64,000 nt of DNA from Elusimicrobia bacterium GWA2_61_42. Its GTDB lineage: Bacteria; Elusimicrobiota; Elusimicrobia; Elusimicrobiales; UBA9959. Where the stretch lies: the NCBI GenBank assembly GCA_001799615.1, contig MGTU01000028.1, positions 69,371 to 133,370 of the forward strand, read 5' to 3'. The number at the start of each line of letters is the position of its first letter. The first letter of the stretch is position 1. Positions 26,401 through 33,438 of this stretch are shown in pieces. The notes beneath the pieces were generated by a model that did no database searches, was not told the DNA's origin, and saw nothing but the letters and a program-made list of their open reading frames with translations. The position numbers and the translations under genes were made by a program.

Positions 26401-27114
26401 AATACCGGGTTTTCAATAACTGAAGGCGGTGCGGCCGGAATCAGGAACTCCGAAGTTGCGGACATGGCCGGCTCCTGCGTCAGTTGTTCCGCCGGCAAGG
26501 TGAACGCCTGGGACGTGAAGCTGCTGCGGGGTAAAGCCGGGTTCTCGCTGCATTCCGGCGCCGCGGCCGGGATCACGCGCGCGGAAATAAGCCTGATGGC
26601 CGCGGGGCTGGAGGCGACCGGCGGCTCCGCCGCCCGCCTTAAAAACAGCGTGCTGCAAAACTGCGGACGGGGCGCCTGGCTGCAGGACGGCTCCTCCGCC
26701 GAGGTCCTTGGCGGCCGCTTCGAAAGCAGCGCCGACGCGGGGATCTACGCCGACGGCGGCGCCTGTTCGGCGCGCGGCACCGCTTTCAGCAAGAACAATA
26801 TAGGCGTGTTCGCCGACCGTGGCGCCGAAGTCCGGCTCCGGAACGCGCGGTTCTCCGGCAACAGGACCGGCCTCAAGGCGGACAACGGCGCCAGGGTTAA
26901 TCTGGCGGCTTCGACGATAAGCGGCTGCGAATGGGACGGCGTCTGGTGCGGCGGCAACGCCGCCCTGGTGCTTGCGAACAATACCTTCGCGTCCAACCGC
27001 CACGGCATAAAAGAGGACGGGCCCTGCGCAGTCAGCGCGGCCGACAACAAATTCAGGGAGAACAGCGCCGCCGACCACCTGGCCTGGCCGAGGCAGCCGC
27101 GGGTTTTGGTATGA
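23425..27114 (+). CDS. S26-type signal-peptidase-like domain fused to a long right-handed beta-helix
   Basis: A 1229-residue protein. Residues 18-95 match the S26 signal peptidase fold: GRS23M, ASGDSLVL, IKAGDIIAY, VH67RV, and FLTKGD87GN. His in place of Lys makes this the archaeal/ER-type Ser-His-Asp arrangement. A hydrophobic segment near 128-160 may be a membrane helix. From about residue 230 to the end there are some forty short beta-helix (PbH1-like) coils of about 22-24 residues, with a 66-72-residue super-repeat (start points 24859, 25075, 25273) and a later repeat with AGxCVSCSxG. The start is fixed by a stop codon 21 nt upstream. It overlaps the next gene as ATGA. Possibly a surface protein that self-processes, or a scaffold/protease; no homologue with this fusion is known to me. 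Confidence 0.7.
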   Translation: MNPPAGQSPQRARYSKISCYGRSMDFFFASGDSLVLDSEAKNTPEKIKAGDIIAYLDWADAPLVSVHRVMLRFTGKDGGARFLTKGDGNLWFDPPVSAGQVLGKVVEIRRPGLEPLGIDLGPGRGAGLLIAGYSYFAVLAVRACESAAGLLQRAVCLGAAAAAGSGRCFPLFRHLLPALLRTGLWADLNRHESFYAVFSWLPGKLAKAARAAGGRQAFPMAAAEQPAETFLSGNIRERLVLSGRVTIGGDVTILPGASLVLQPGASVNFAAGKSSNSRALRTAGRDVLNFENGKLCKLLVYGEFVCAGSAEAPVRLGGSGDKWDALIFLGRSTGRLDNVLFSGAANPLRVMDFARVRLTSVGAGQVKEFCVLSGCASVELRQTRLDGVAAPAAAHDLARLTARDCSFVNSGAAVRVSGLARCRLTRCVFSAFSEYALRADEAGAVFAGNCSVSGGELPIFGAGGSSLRLRGTEITKAAGPAVTFQGRSLKVTGCRVHGNFKAVLFSGGRAALKSSVFSRNTVFALDAARGDVSAEDCVFEAGAPGAAGQGGPVISFRGGTLELTRCQLRDNARALLLAGRRARLKACVFSRNSIFTVDAVSGDLTAENCVFDANSGGPVLTFRGRRLEISAAEARDNAGGLLIFGRQAFITASVFLRNAGAGLELNKGLLQAAGCSFVSNQEGFRAGAGVRARLTRCSFSSSAACAVSAGQPGARVELAETEIDGCRRGVHAAGSRVLLEGAVIRGCLERGLFLEAGAALDCRGGEIFGCAAQAVRLETGAWLRMAGTRIAGNGDGISAEDGTVRLDDVRFADNAGTSISLNGGAHKVENCSLQRGGVGVGVYKNGRCDARDVTVSGTKGAALEVSAALARVSNIRIRACAAGVKAESGARLEAVGLSIDGVRAHGLLARGGSFIQADGVEILNCGGSAVLASNLCGLRLKSLKAEKCAVGLTLEQGGSARLEAARLTDIAGCCVSCSGGTLDAAAVTLLRANTGFSITEGGAAGIRNSEVADMAGSCVSCSAGKVNAWDVKLLRGKAGFSLHSGAAAGITRAEISLMAAGLEATGGSAARLKNSVLQNCGRGAWLQDGSSAEVLGGRFESSADAGIYADGGACSARGTAFSKNNIGVFADRGAEVRLRNARFSGNRTGLKADNGARVNLAASTISGCEWDGVWCGGNAALVLANNTFASNRHGIKEDGPCAVSAADNKFRENSAADHLAWPRQPRVLV
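24859..25470 (+). repeat. Beta-helix super-repeat, three units of 66-72 codons
   Basis: Units begin at GPAVTFQGRSLKV, GPVISFRGGTLEL and GPVLTFRGRRLEI, 216 and 198 bases apart. Each contains a VFSRN or VFLRN coil and most a CVF or CSF coil. The repetition is visible at protein level and indicates internal duplication of three coils at a time. Confidence 0.7.
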
Positions 27115-28064
27115 TTCCATTAATGAAACCGGCAAAAAAAGCTTTCCTGTTCCCGGGACATTCCGTCAGGCTCGGCATGGGACACCGTGAGCCGCCGCTG
27201 GCGCCGGCCGCGGCCCGGCTTTATGCCGCGGCGGAAAAGATCCTCGGGTATGATATCTCCGCGCTCATGAAAGCCGGCCCCCTGGAAGAGCTGCGCAGGA
27301 CCCGTAATTCCCAGCCCGCCGTCTTCCTGGCCAGCCTCGCGGCTTTTTACGACCTGGCCGCGCTCGGGGTCGCCCCGGAGATCCTGGCCGGACGTTCCCT
27401 GGGCGATCTTACCGCGGTGGTGGCTTCGGGCGCCCTGTCCTTCGAAGAGGGGCTGGCCCTCATCAAGCGGCGGGGGGAGATCTTCGAGCGCGCCTGCGCC
27501 CGCCACCCCGGCCGCATGGCGGTGCTGCTGGGCTTGCCTGAAGAAAGCGCGCGCGGCATCTGCGCGCAAGCCGCCGCTTCGGGCGGCGTCTGCGAGATCG
27601 CCGGCGTCAATACGGATTCCAATTTCGTCATTTCCGGCACCGCGGCCGCGGTAGGCGCCGCCGAGCGCGCGGCCCGCGGCAGCGGGGCTCACGTGATGGA
27701 CATCGCCATGCCGGGGCCGTTCCATTCCTCCCTGATGCGGGAAGCCGGGCTGGAGTTCGGAGAGCTCCTGGACAAGACGGGATTCAGCGAACCGCGGCTG
27801 CCCATAGTGAACGAAAGGTCGCCGAGCGGCTTCGTCGGCGGGTGCGCGGAGCTGAGGGAATTCCTGACGGCGCAGATCCACACCGGGGTGAACTGGAAAC
27901 AAAGGACCGCCATCATGCAGGCGGCCGGCGTCGGTGTTATCTGCGAACTCGGCCCGTCGCAGGGAATGGCGCGGATAGCCTCAGGCCTGATCCCGGGCAG
28001 CTCTTTTTACGAAGTGGAGACCCACGCCGAGGCCGCGGCTTTTGCCGCCAGCCTGGCGGCCTGA
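27111..28064 (+). CDS. Malonyl-CoA:ACP transacylase-like protein (stand-alone acyltransferase)
   Basis: A 317-residue FabD-family acyltransferase, which moves malonyl or another acyl group from CoA to a carrier protein. Catalytic features are AGRS96LGDL (usually GHSLGE), the Arg of IKRRGEIFE, and MPGPFH205SSLM. The usual N-terminal FPGQGSQ loop is changed to FPGHSVRLGMG, so the oxyanion-hole Gln is absent. The ATG at 27111 overlaps the previous stop as ATGA; an ATG at 27123 is an alternative. No other fatty-acid gene (fabH, fabG, acpP, fabF) is nearby, so housekeeping FabD is unlikely. It more probably loads an acyl group for the product of this locus. Confidence 0.8.
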   Translation: MIPLMKPAKKAFLFPGHSVRLGMGHREPPLAPAAARLYAAAEKILGYDISALMKAGPLEELRRTRNSQPAVFLASLAAFYDLAALGVAPEILAGRSLGDLTAVVASGALSFEEGLALIKRRGEIFERACARHPGRMAVLLGLPEESARGICAQAAASGGVCEIAGVNTDSNFVISGTAAAVGAAERAARGSGAHVMDIAMPGPFHSSLMREAGLEFGELLDKTGFSEPRLPIVNERSPSGFVGGCAELREFLTAQIHTGVNWKQRTAIMQAAGVGVICELGPSQGMARIASGLIPGSSFYEVETHAEAAAFAASLAA

Positions 28065-28069
28065 ACCTT

Positions 28070-29665
28070 ATGGAAAAGACCGGGATAGACATACTGCTGG
28101 TTTCCGAGTCCGACCATTTCCTGCCGGCCGCTGACCTGCGCGCGGGCGCCAACGCTTTCTCGCCCGTCTACGAATACCTCAATAAGCCCCTGGCTGACCT
28201 GGGGCTCCCGTTCCAGTACACGCTGAACTCGCCGCAGCGCTGCCCCCTGGCCGTTCTCGCCGGCTATCTTTCCGGCGCCGGCTTCTCCTGCGCCATAGCA
28301 GACAATATCTTCCGCGACGGCGAGGAGGCAAAGCGCTTTGAGGCCCTGCTCGCCGGCCGCCCTGCCGTGGTGGGCATTTCCTCCAGTTCCCTGCATCTGA
28401 CAGAAAGCGCCGCGGCCATAGCGGCGACGGTCCGCCGCCTGTCCCCGTCGTCGGTGATAGCGCTGGGCGGGTGCGGCCTGAATTTTAACGGCGGCCTGGC
28501 GGCCTGCGCCGACGTGGTCGTCCAGGGCGACGGAGAGCTGGCGCTGGAGGAACTGCTTAAAGCCGTCAAGTCGGGGACGCAGGCCAAAGACCTGCCGCGC
28601 GTCCTGGCTTCGGCCAGAAAAGGGCAGGATGGGATCTTGCGGCTGGACGGCAGGCGGAACCTGGGGCTGGACTATCTGCCGGCCTGGCCGCTTTACTCCA
28701 GCCTGCCCTCCTCGTGCTTTCCCGTGGAGGCCTCGAAAGGCTGCGCGCATTCCTGCGTGTTCTGCAGTTACCCCGAGCGGGGGAACCAGGAATACCGGCC
28801 GGTCGGGTCGGTTATCAGGGAACTTAATTTCCTGGTCCGCGAACTCGGGGCGCGGTATCTCCGTTTTGTGGACACCAACCTGACCTCCGACCCGGCGTAC
28901 GTCGAGGAACTCTGCCGCCTGCTGGTCCGCGAGAAGCTCCAGGTCCCCTGGTCGTGCTTTGCCAGGGTGGACGAGCTGGCCGCGCGGCCGGAGCTGTGCG
29001 CGCGCATGGCCGACGCGGGCTGCTTCTGGATCTACGGCGGGGCGGAATCAGCGGACGGGGGGATACTGGCCGGCATGAAAAAAGGTTTCGGCCCCGCCGA
29101 TATCCTGAAAGGCGTAAACAATGTGAAGGCCGCCGGGATGGCCTTCCACGGCAATTTCGTGGTCGGTTTTCCCGGCGAGACCGCCGCCACTTTGGCGCGC
29201 GCCCGCGAACTGATAGCCTCCTCGGGGATGGACACGGTGTCCTTCACCGTCCTGGGCCTCACGGCCCCGTTGTCCGCGCAGGCCGAGCGAAACCCGCAGG
29301 CTTTCGCCGGGCTGGCCAGGCATGAAAACCACTGGAAACACGCCACGATGGATTTCGACGAAGCGCGGATTGCCGCCGCCGCCCTGATACGCGCCCTGGC
29401 CCTGAAAGACGGCGCGCCGGTGATAGCCTCGCACGGCATAGCCATGTACTACCTGCTGGGCGGCGGGCTGGATTTTTCGGAGGTCCTGGCTTATTTCTCG
29501 GCGGTACGCGATTATCACCGGGCGGCAGGGACCGCCGGCGCGGCGGCCGCGGCGCGGGCCGCGGGAACGATACGAACGCTTTACGCGCGGACAGCCGCTA
29601 ATTTCGGATGGCGCGGCGAGGCAGGCTCGCCCGCAAAAAAGGACAGGCTCCATGACGAACATTGA
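28070..29665 (+). CDS. B12-binding-type radical SAM protein
   Basis: A 531-residue enzyme. An N-terminal B12-binding-type Rossmann domain (about 8-170; AVVGISSSSLHLTES, SSVIALGGCGLNFNGG, DVVVQGDGELALEEL) is followed by the rSAM barrel with SKG-C225-AHS-C229-VF-C232 and NFVVGFPGET. No DxHxxG motif is present. These features are those of B12-dependent rSAM methylases and ring-forming enzymes that act through the oxidative cyclase-like partial barrel. A C-terminal helical tail of about 100 residues closes it. The gene starts 5 bp after the acyltransferase and overlaps the TPR gene by 14 bp. Substrate unknown. Confidence 0.86.
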   Translation: MEKTGIDILLVSESDHFLPAADLRAGANAFSPVYEYLNKPLADLGLPFQYTLNSPQRCPLAVLAGYLSGAGFSCAIADNIFRDGEEAKRFEALLAGRPAVVGISSSSLHLTESAAAIAATVRRLSPSSVIALGGCGLNFNGGLAACADVVVQGDGELALEELLKAVKSGTQAKDLPRVLASARKGQDGILRLDGRRNLGLDYLPAWPLYSSLPSSCFPVEASKGCAHSCVFCSYPERGNQEYRPVGSVIRELNFLVRELGARYLRFVDTNLTSDPAYVEELCRLLVREKLQVPWSCFARVDELAARPELCARMADAGCFWIYGGAESADGGILAGMKKGFGPADILKGVNNVKAAGMAFHGNFVVGFPGETAATLARARELIASSGMDTVSFTVLGLTAPLSAQAERNPQAFAGLARHENHWKHATMDFDEARIAAAALIRALALKDGAPVIASHGIAMYYLLGGGLDFSEVLAYFSAVRDYHRAAGTAGAAAAARAAGTIRTLYARTAANFGWRGEAGSPAKKDRLHDEH

Positions 29666-30713
29666 AAAAATAGAGAAACTTCTGGATCAGGGAAAATTCG
29701 CCGCCGCGGCCGCAGCTCTGAAGAAAAGCAAGCCGGCTCCCGCCGAGCGGGGGCGCTGGAGCCTGCTGAACGGCGAGGCTTTGCGCGGCCTAGGACTTTT
29801 CGGTCTGGCGCTCAGGGAATACGCCGCCGCCCGCAAGGCGGCCCGGGGCAACGAGGAACTGGAGCTGGAAGCCCGGCTCAGCGAGGCGCGCTGCAACAGG
29901 GCGCTCGGCGGCGACGCCGCCGCTCTGGCCTGCGCTAAGCGGGCTTTGGCCCTCTCGAAAAAACTGGATCTCTACCAGAACGAAGCCGGGCTGGAGTGGG
30001 CGCTGGCGCTGCGTCTCGTAGGGCGCCTGCCCGAGGCCGCCGGGCTGCTGGAAGGTACGCTGAAGACTTACCGGCGCTCTTCCGACCACGCCGGGGCCGC
30101 GTTCGTGCTGTGGGCGCTGGGCGGGCTTTACCGCCTGCAGGGGCGATACCAGGCCGGCATAAACGCCTTCGAGGAGTCGCTCAAGGCCGCCCATAAAGCG
30201 GGTGACGAAGCCGCGGCCGGGTACGCGCTGTTCGGGCTGGGCGGCATCCTGCGGGTGGCGGGGTTCATGGGCCGCGCGCTCGACTGCTATGTGCGGGCCA
30301 GGAAGTCTTTCGCGGCCACCGACGACGCTTTCGCCAAGGCCTACGCCGAGTGCGGCACGGCCAACGTGCTGCGCCAGCTCGGCAGGCTGGAAGAGGCCTA
30401 TGCCGGCTATACGCGGGCGCATAAGCTGTACTCCGGGCTGTCCGATTGGGCCGACCTGGGTTTTGTCGAGTGGGGGATGGGGGAAATAAAGAAAAAGAAC
30501 GGCAATTTCGGGGAGGCGCTCAAGCATTACCTCAAGGCCGGGAAACTGTTCAAAGGGCGTTCCGAGCCCCGCGGCGAGGCGCTGACCATGCTTTCCCTGG
30601 GCACGCTCTACTACCTGAAGGGGGAAACGACTCGCGCCGAGCGGCAGCACGACGCGGCCATGAAATTCATCCGCCGCCACGGTCTGCACACCCACCTGGA
30701 GACCTTTACCTAG
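29652..30713 (+). CDS. TPR-repeat protein
   Basis: A 353-residue cytoplasmic protein made of tetratricopeptide repeats from end to end (for example KFAAAAAALKKSKP, YQAGINAFEESLKAAHKAGD, LEEAYAGYTRAHKLYSGL, FGEALKHYLKAGKLFKG, TTRAERQHDAAMKF). No signal peptide or membrane helix is visible. Two repeats carry the roughly 40-residue spacing of the Rapsyn/kinesin-light-chain type (GDEAAAGYALFGLGGI). Probably a scaffold for the flanking B12-rSAM enzyme and methyltransferase, since its stop is immediately followed by the next ATG (TAGATG). Confidence 0.8.
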   Translation: MTNIEKIEKLLDQGKFAAAAAALKKSKPAPAERGRWSLLNGEALRGLGLFGLALREYAAARKAARGNEELELEARLSEARCNRALGGDAAALACAKRALALSKKLDLYQNEAGLEWALALRLVGRLPEAAGLLEGTLKTYRRSSDHAGAAFVLWALGGLYRLQGRYQAGINAFEESLKAAHKAGDEAAAGYALFGLGGILRVAGFMGRALDCYVRARKSFAATDDAFAKAYAECGTANVLRQLGRLEEAYAGYTRAHKLYSGLSDWADLGFVEWGMGEIKKKNGNFGEALKHYLKAGKLFKGRSEPRGEALTMLSLGTLYYLKGETTRAERQHDAAMKFIRRHGLHTHLETFT

Positions 30714-31460
30714 ATGAACAAGCTGTCCATCGTTTCTTGCGGGCTGATGTCTTCGTCCCAGATGACCCTGGAGTCCCTGGCCGCCCTGCGCGGCTGTGGC
30801 GCTGTTTATTCCAACAGCGTGGACCCCGTGAGCGCCAGGGCCATCCTCGCCCTGGGCATCCCGCTGCTGGGTGGGCAGAAGCGCAGTTATCCCCGGCTTT
30901 TCAAGGACGTGCTCGCGGCTTTAAAAAAGCATTCCCGCGTGGGGCTGCTGATCTACGGCAACCCTTTTTTCCTGAACTCGCAGCTGGCGGACCTCCTGAG
31001 CGCCGCGGCCCGCCTGGCCGAAGTGGAAGTGCTGCCGGGGATCTCCTCTTTCGACGCGCTGGTGAACATGTTCGGGATGTCCGCCCTGTCCGGGAAAGGG
31101 CTTTTTATCGCGGACCTGAACTTTTTCATGAAAAAGCCAGAGTTCTCGCCGGGACCGGATATTTTCTTTTTCGCCCCTTTCCGGCTGAACGCCGCGGAGA
31201 ACGCCAAATTCAAGGCCAGGTTCATTAAAGCCCTCGCCGGCAAGTATCCCGGGGACTACCCCGTTTACCTCGTGAAGTGCAACCCGGACCTTGCCCGGGC
31301 GGAAATGCTGAAAGGCAGCGTGTCCGCCCTGCCGGCCCTGTTAAAGCGCTGCGACAATCAGCACACCCTGGTCATCTTTTCCGAAGAGCGCCTTAAAACA
31401 CTTAAAACCCCGCCGGCCTGGCTGAGTTTTAAAGAGCTGGACCTCAGCCGCGGGGCCTGA
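30714..31460 (+). CDS. Tetrapyrrole-methylase-superfamily SAM methyltransferase, borosin-NMT-like
   Basis: A 248-residue SAM-dependent methyltransferase. It has the PF00590-type layout: N-terminal KLSIVSCGLMSS, S15QMTLESL, VYSNSVDPVSARAI (31-44), Y81GNPFFLNS, and LPGISSFDAL (107-116). These line up with the fungal and bacterial borosin backbone N-methyltransferases (QMTLxAL, VFYxxxDPxTEAF, YGHPGVFxNP, LPGxSAEDCL, from memory of OphMA) better than with cobalamin-biosynthesis enzymes. Differences: GNPF for GHPG, and only R57/Y59 near the catalytic Arg/Tyr set. There is no C-terminal core peptide, so if it methylates a peptide the substrate is encoded elsewhere. It ends 18 bp before a strong terminator. 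Confidence 0.72.
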   Translation: MNKLSIVSCGLMSSSQMTLESLAALRGCGAVYSNSVDPVSARAILALGIPLLGGQKRSYPRLFKDVLAALKKHSRVGLLIYGNPFFLNSQLADLLSAAARLAEVEVLPGISSFDALVNMFGMSALSGKGLFIADLNFFMKKPEFSPGPDIFFFAPFRLNAAENAKFKARFIKALAGKYPGDYPVYLVKCNPDLARAEMLKGSVSALPALLKRCDNQHTLVIFSEERLKTLKTPPAWLSFKELDLSRGA

Positions 31461-31477
31461 CAGCGGGCTCGCGGACG

Positions 31478-31514
31478 AAAAAAAGCCGCCGGGTTTCCGG
31501 CGGTTTTTATTTTG
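31478..31514. terminator. Bidirectional rho-independent terminator
   Basis: A-run, then CCGCCGG, loop GTTT, CCGGCGG, then TTTTTATTTT. The 7-bp GC stem is perfect. The 5' A-run makes it work on both strands, ending the plus-strand methyltransferase operon and the minus-strand lptB operon, which converge here. Confidence 0.92.
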
Positions 31515-31544
31515 CCTGGCGGCAGCCCCGGCGAAGCGCGGGCT

Positions 31545-32264
31545 TTAGAGCTTGAAGTCCCAGCCGAGGTAGAGTTCCCGGGCCTTGGGGTCGTTAAGCA
31601 GCTTGTTGGCGTCCCCGTCGATGAGGATCTGGCCGTTGTAGATGAGGTAGGAGCGGTCGGTAATGGACAGCGTTTCGCGCACGTTGTGGTCCGTAATAAG
31701 CACGCCGATGCCCTTGTCCTTCAGGTGGAGGATGATCTTCTTGAGGTCGCTGACCGTAATAGGGTCTATGCCCACGAAGGGCTCGTCGAGCAGGATGATC
31801 TTGGGGTCGTTTATCATCACCCGCGCCACTTCCAGCCGGCGCTTTTCGCCGCCGGACAGCGTCCAGGCCTTCTGGTCGCGCAGCTTCTGCAGGCCGAACT
31901 CGGCTAAAAGCGAGTCCACGCGGGCGTGCATCGCCTTCCTGTCCGGCGTGGTCCGCTCCAGGATGGCCTCCAGGTTCTGCGCCACCGTAAGCCCGCGGAA
32001 AACCGTGGGTTCCTGGGCCAGGTAGCCTATGCCCCCGCGCGCCCGCTCGTACATCGGTTCCTTCGTGGCGTCGCGCCCGTCCATGTAAACCGTCCCGGCG
32101 TCCGGCTCGAGGAACCCGACCAGCATGTGGAAAGTGGTGGTCTTGCCGGCCCCGTTGGGGCCCAGCAGGCCGCAGACCTCGCCGGAGTGGACGCGCAGCG
32201 AGATGCCGTTGACCACCTGGCGGCGGCCGAAGGATTTTTCAAGAAGGTCGCATTCTAATTTCAT
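31545..32264 (-). CDS. lptB: LPS export ABC transporter ATPase LptB
   Basis: A 239-residue ABC ATPase that powers extraction of LPS from the inner membrane with LptFGC. Walker A is GPNGAGKTT, the Q-loop region is YLAQEPTVFRGLTV (LptB type), the signature is LSGGEKRR and Walker B is IILLDEPFVGIDP, followed by ITDHNV (H-loop). Length matches the family. The ATG overlaps the lptA stop as ATGA. The permeases LptF/LptG are not in the window. Last gene of the Kdo/Lpt operon, ending at the shared terminator. Confidence 0.95.
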   Translation of the reverse strand: MKLECDLLEKSFGRRQVVNGISLRVHSGEVCGLLGPNGAGKTTTFHMLVGFLEPDAGTVYMDGRDATKEPMYERARGGIGYLAQEPTVFRGLTVAQNLEAILERTTPDRKAMHARVDSLLAEFGLQKLRDQKAWTLSGGEKRRLEVARVMINDPKIILLDEPFVGIDPITVSDLKKIILHLKDKGIGVLITDHNVRETLSITDRSYLIYNGQILIDGDANKLLNDPKARELYLGWDFKL

Positions 32265-32941
32265 TTCTGTATAAAAGGCTTTTCGGGGTTGTCTTTGACC
32301 CAGCCGGTAACGTTATTATAGAACTTTATATCCCGGCTTTCCCTGAAGAACTTGATCTTCTCCGAGTTGATGGCGAAATCGTAGCCTTCCCGCTTGCCGA
32401 CGGCCAGCGGGGTGGATTCCTCTATCAGGAAAGTGCTGTCGTTGCGGTTATAAAGGCCCTTCAGGGAATAAATATCCAGGTTCTCAGTGGAGAGGGCGAA
32501 GGCCCCGGTAAAATGCATCAGCCCCGCCTTGTTCTCCGCCAGGGCCCGGTCGGAGCGGCCGTTGAGCGTCCTGCCGTCCGCCCCCAGGTATTTAATGCGT
32601 ACGGGCAGCGCCCCGCGCTCCATGTGGGCTTTTTCCTCGGCCTCCAAGTAGCGGGCGCTTTCACAACGCGCCTCCACCAGGGATTTGTCTTCGAAGAGGC
32701 GCAGGATGTAAACGGAGCCTTTGATGTCCCAGGCTTGGGACTCCCGGTCGTAGAGCGCGTGGTCGGCCTTCAGCGTATACCTGGGGTTGCGGAAGGAAAC
32801 GTTGCCTTCGAAGAGTTCCCTGTCGCGGACCCTGTCCATGGTCCACTTGTCGCTTTTTACGACGGAGCCCATCATAAAATCCTCCTGCGCCGCGGCGCCC
32901 GGCGCGGCGGAGAGGAGAAGGCACAGCGCGAGGAGCTTCAT
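32261..32941 (-). CDS. lptA: LptA/OstA-like periplasmic LPS transport protein
   Basis: A 226-residue exported protein with signal peptide 1-18 (cut near GAAAQ). The beta-jellyroll OstA-like repeats are seen as LFEGNVSFRNPRYTLKADHA and YNRNDSTFLIEE. LptA bridges the inner and outer membranes for LPS transit. It lies between lptC and lptB with ATGA overlaps at both ends, the usual lptC-lptA-lptB order. It is somewhat longer than E. coli LptA. Confidence 0.85.
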   Translation of the reverse strand: MKLLALCLLLSAAPGAAAQEDFMMGSVVKSDKWTMDRVRDRELFEGNVSFRNPRYTLKADHALYDRESQAWDIKGSVYILRLFEDKSLVEARCESARYLEAEEKAHMERGALPVRIKYLGADGRTLNGRSDRALAENKAGLMHFTGAFALSTENLDIYSLKGLYNRNDSTFLIEESTPLAVGKREGYDFAINSEKIKFFRESRDIKFYNNVTGWVKDNPEKPFIQK

Positions 32942-33438
32942 TTGCCGGCCATCCTGGTCTCCTGGTGCTCTATCTGTATTTCAGACAGGTCGGGATTGGC
33001 GGTAAAACCGCGGCCGGTTATGATGGTGCGGCCTTTGTAGATGGTGACCGGAGCTTCGGTCCAGATCTTGGCGCGGGCCGAACTGTAGAACAGTTTCGTG
33101 GTCTTCAGGCGCATACCGTCCTTCTTCGAGTTCACCTGCACGTCGTCGGTCAGTTCGGCGGTTTTTTCGCGCATCTGGAGCCGCCCGGTGCGCGAGGTGA
33201 TCTCCGAGGAAACCTTGTCCTGGTCGTAGAATTTGACGCGCGGGGAGGTAAAGCGGATCAGCCCCGCTTTCTCGTCCATGATCGCCGTCAGGGAGTCCAG
33301 CCGCCAGCCCAGCTGCCCTTTGTCCGTCTGCGCTATGGAAAAATCCTTGAGCAGGCTCACGCCGGGGGCGGCCTCGCGGGCTTCACCGCCCGAACAGGCG
33401 GCCAGCGCCGGCAGAAGAAAAGGAAGCAGTCTTTTCAA
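32938..33438 (-). CDS. lptC: LptC-like LPS transport lipoprotein
   Basis: A 166-residue protein with a short signal ending LPALAAC15SGG, a lipobox, so it is a lipoprotein rather than the single-pass membrane form of E. coli. The LptC fold is indicated by FSIAQTDKGQLGWRLDSLTA, ISSEITSRTGRLQ-type strands and a final GRGFTANPDLSEIQI. It receives LPS from LptB2FG and passes it to LptA. ATGA overlaps with kdsD upstream and lptA downstream. Confidence 0.84.
   Translation of the reverse strand: MKRLLPFLLPALAACSGGEAREAAPGVSLLKDFSIAQTDKGQLGWRLDSLTAIMDEKAGLIRFTSPRVKFYDQDKVSSEITSRTGRLQMREKTAELTDDVQVNSKKDGMRLKTTKLFYSSARAKIWTEAPVTIYKGRTIITGRGFTANPDLSEIQIEHQETRMAGK

Noticed and set aside
24324..26576. A 750-codon minus-strand open frame opposite the beta-helix gene
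   Set aside because: Ser/Ala/Pro/Arg-rich with no motif; a by-product of high GC in repetitive coding DNA on the plus strand.
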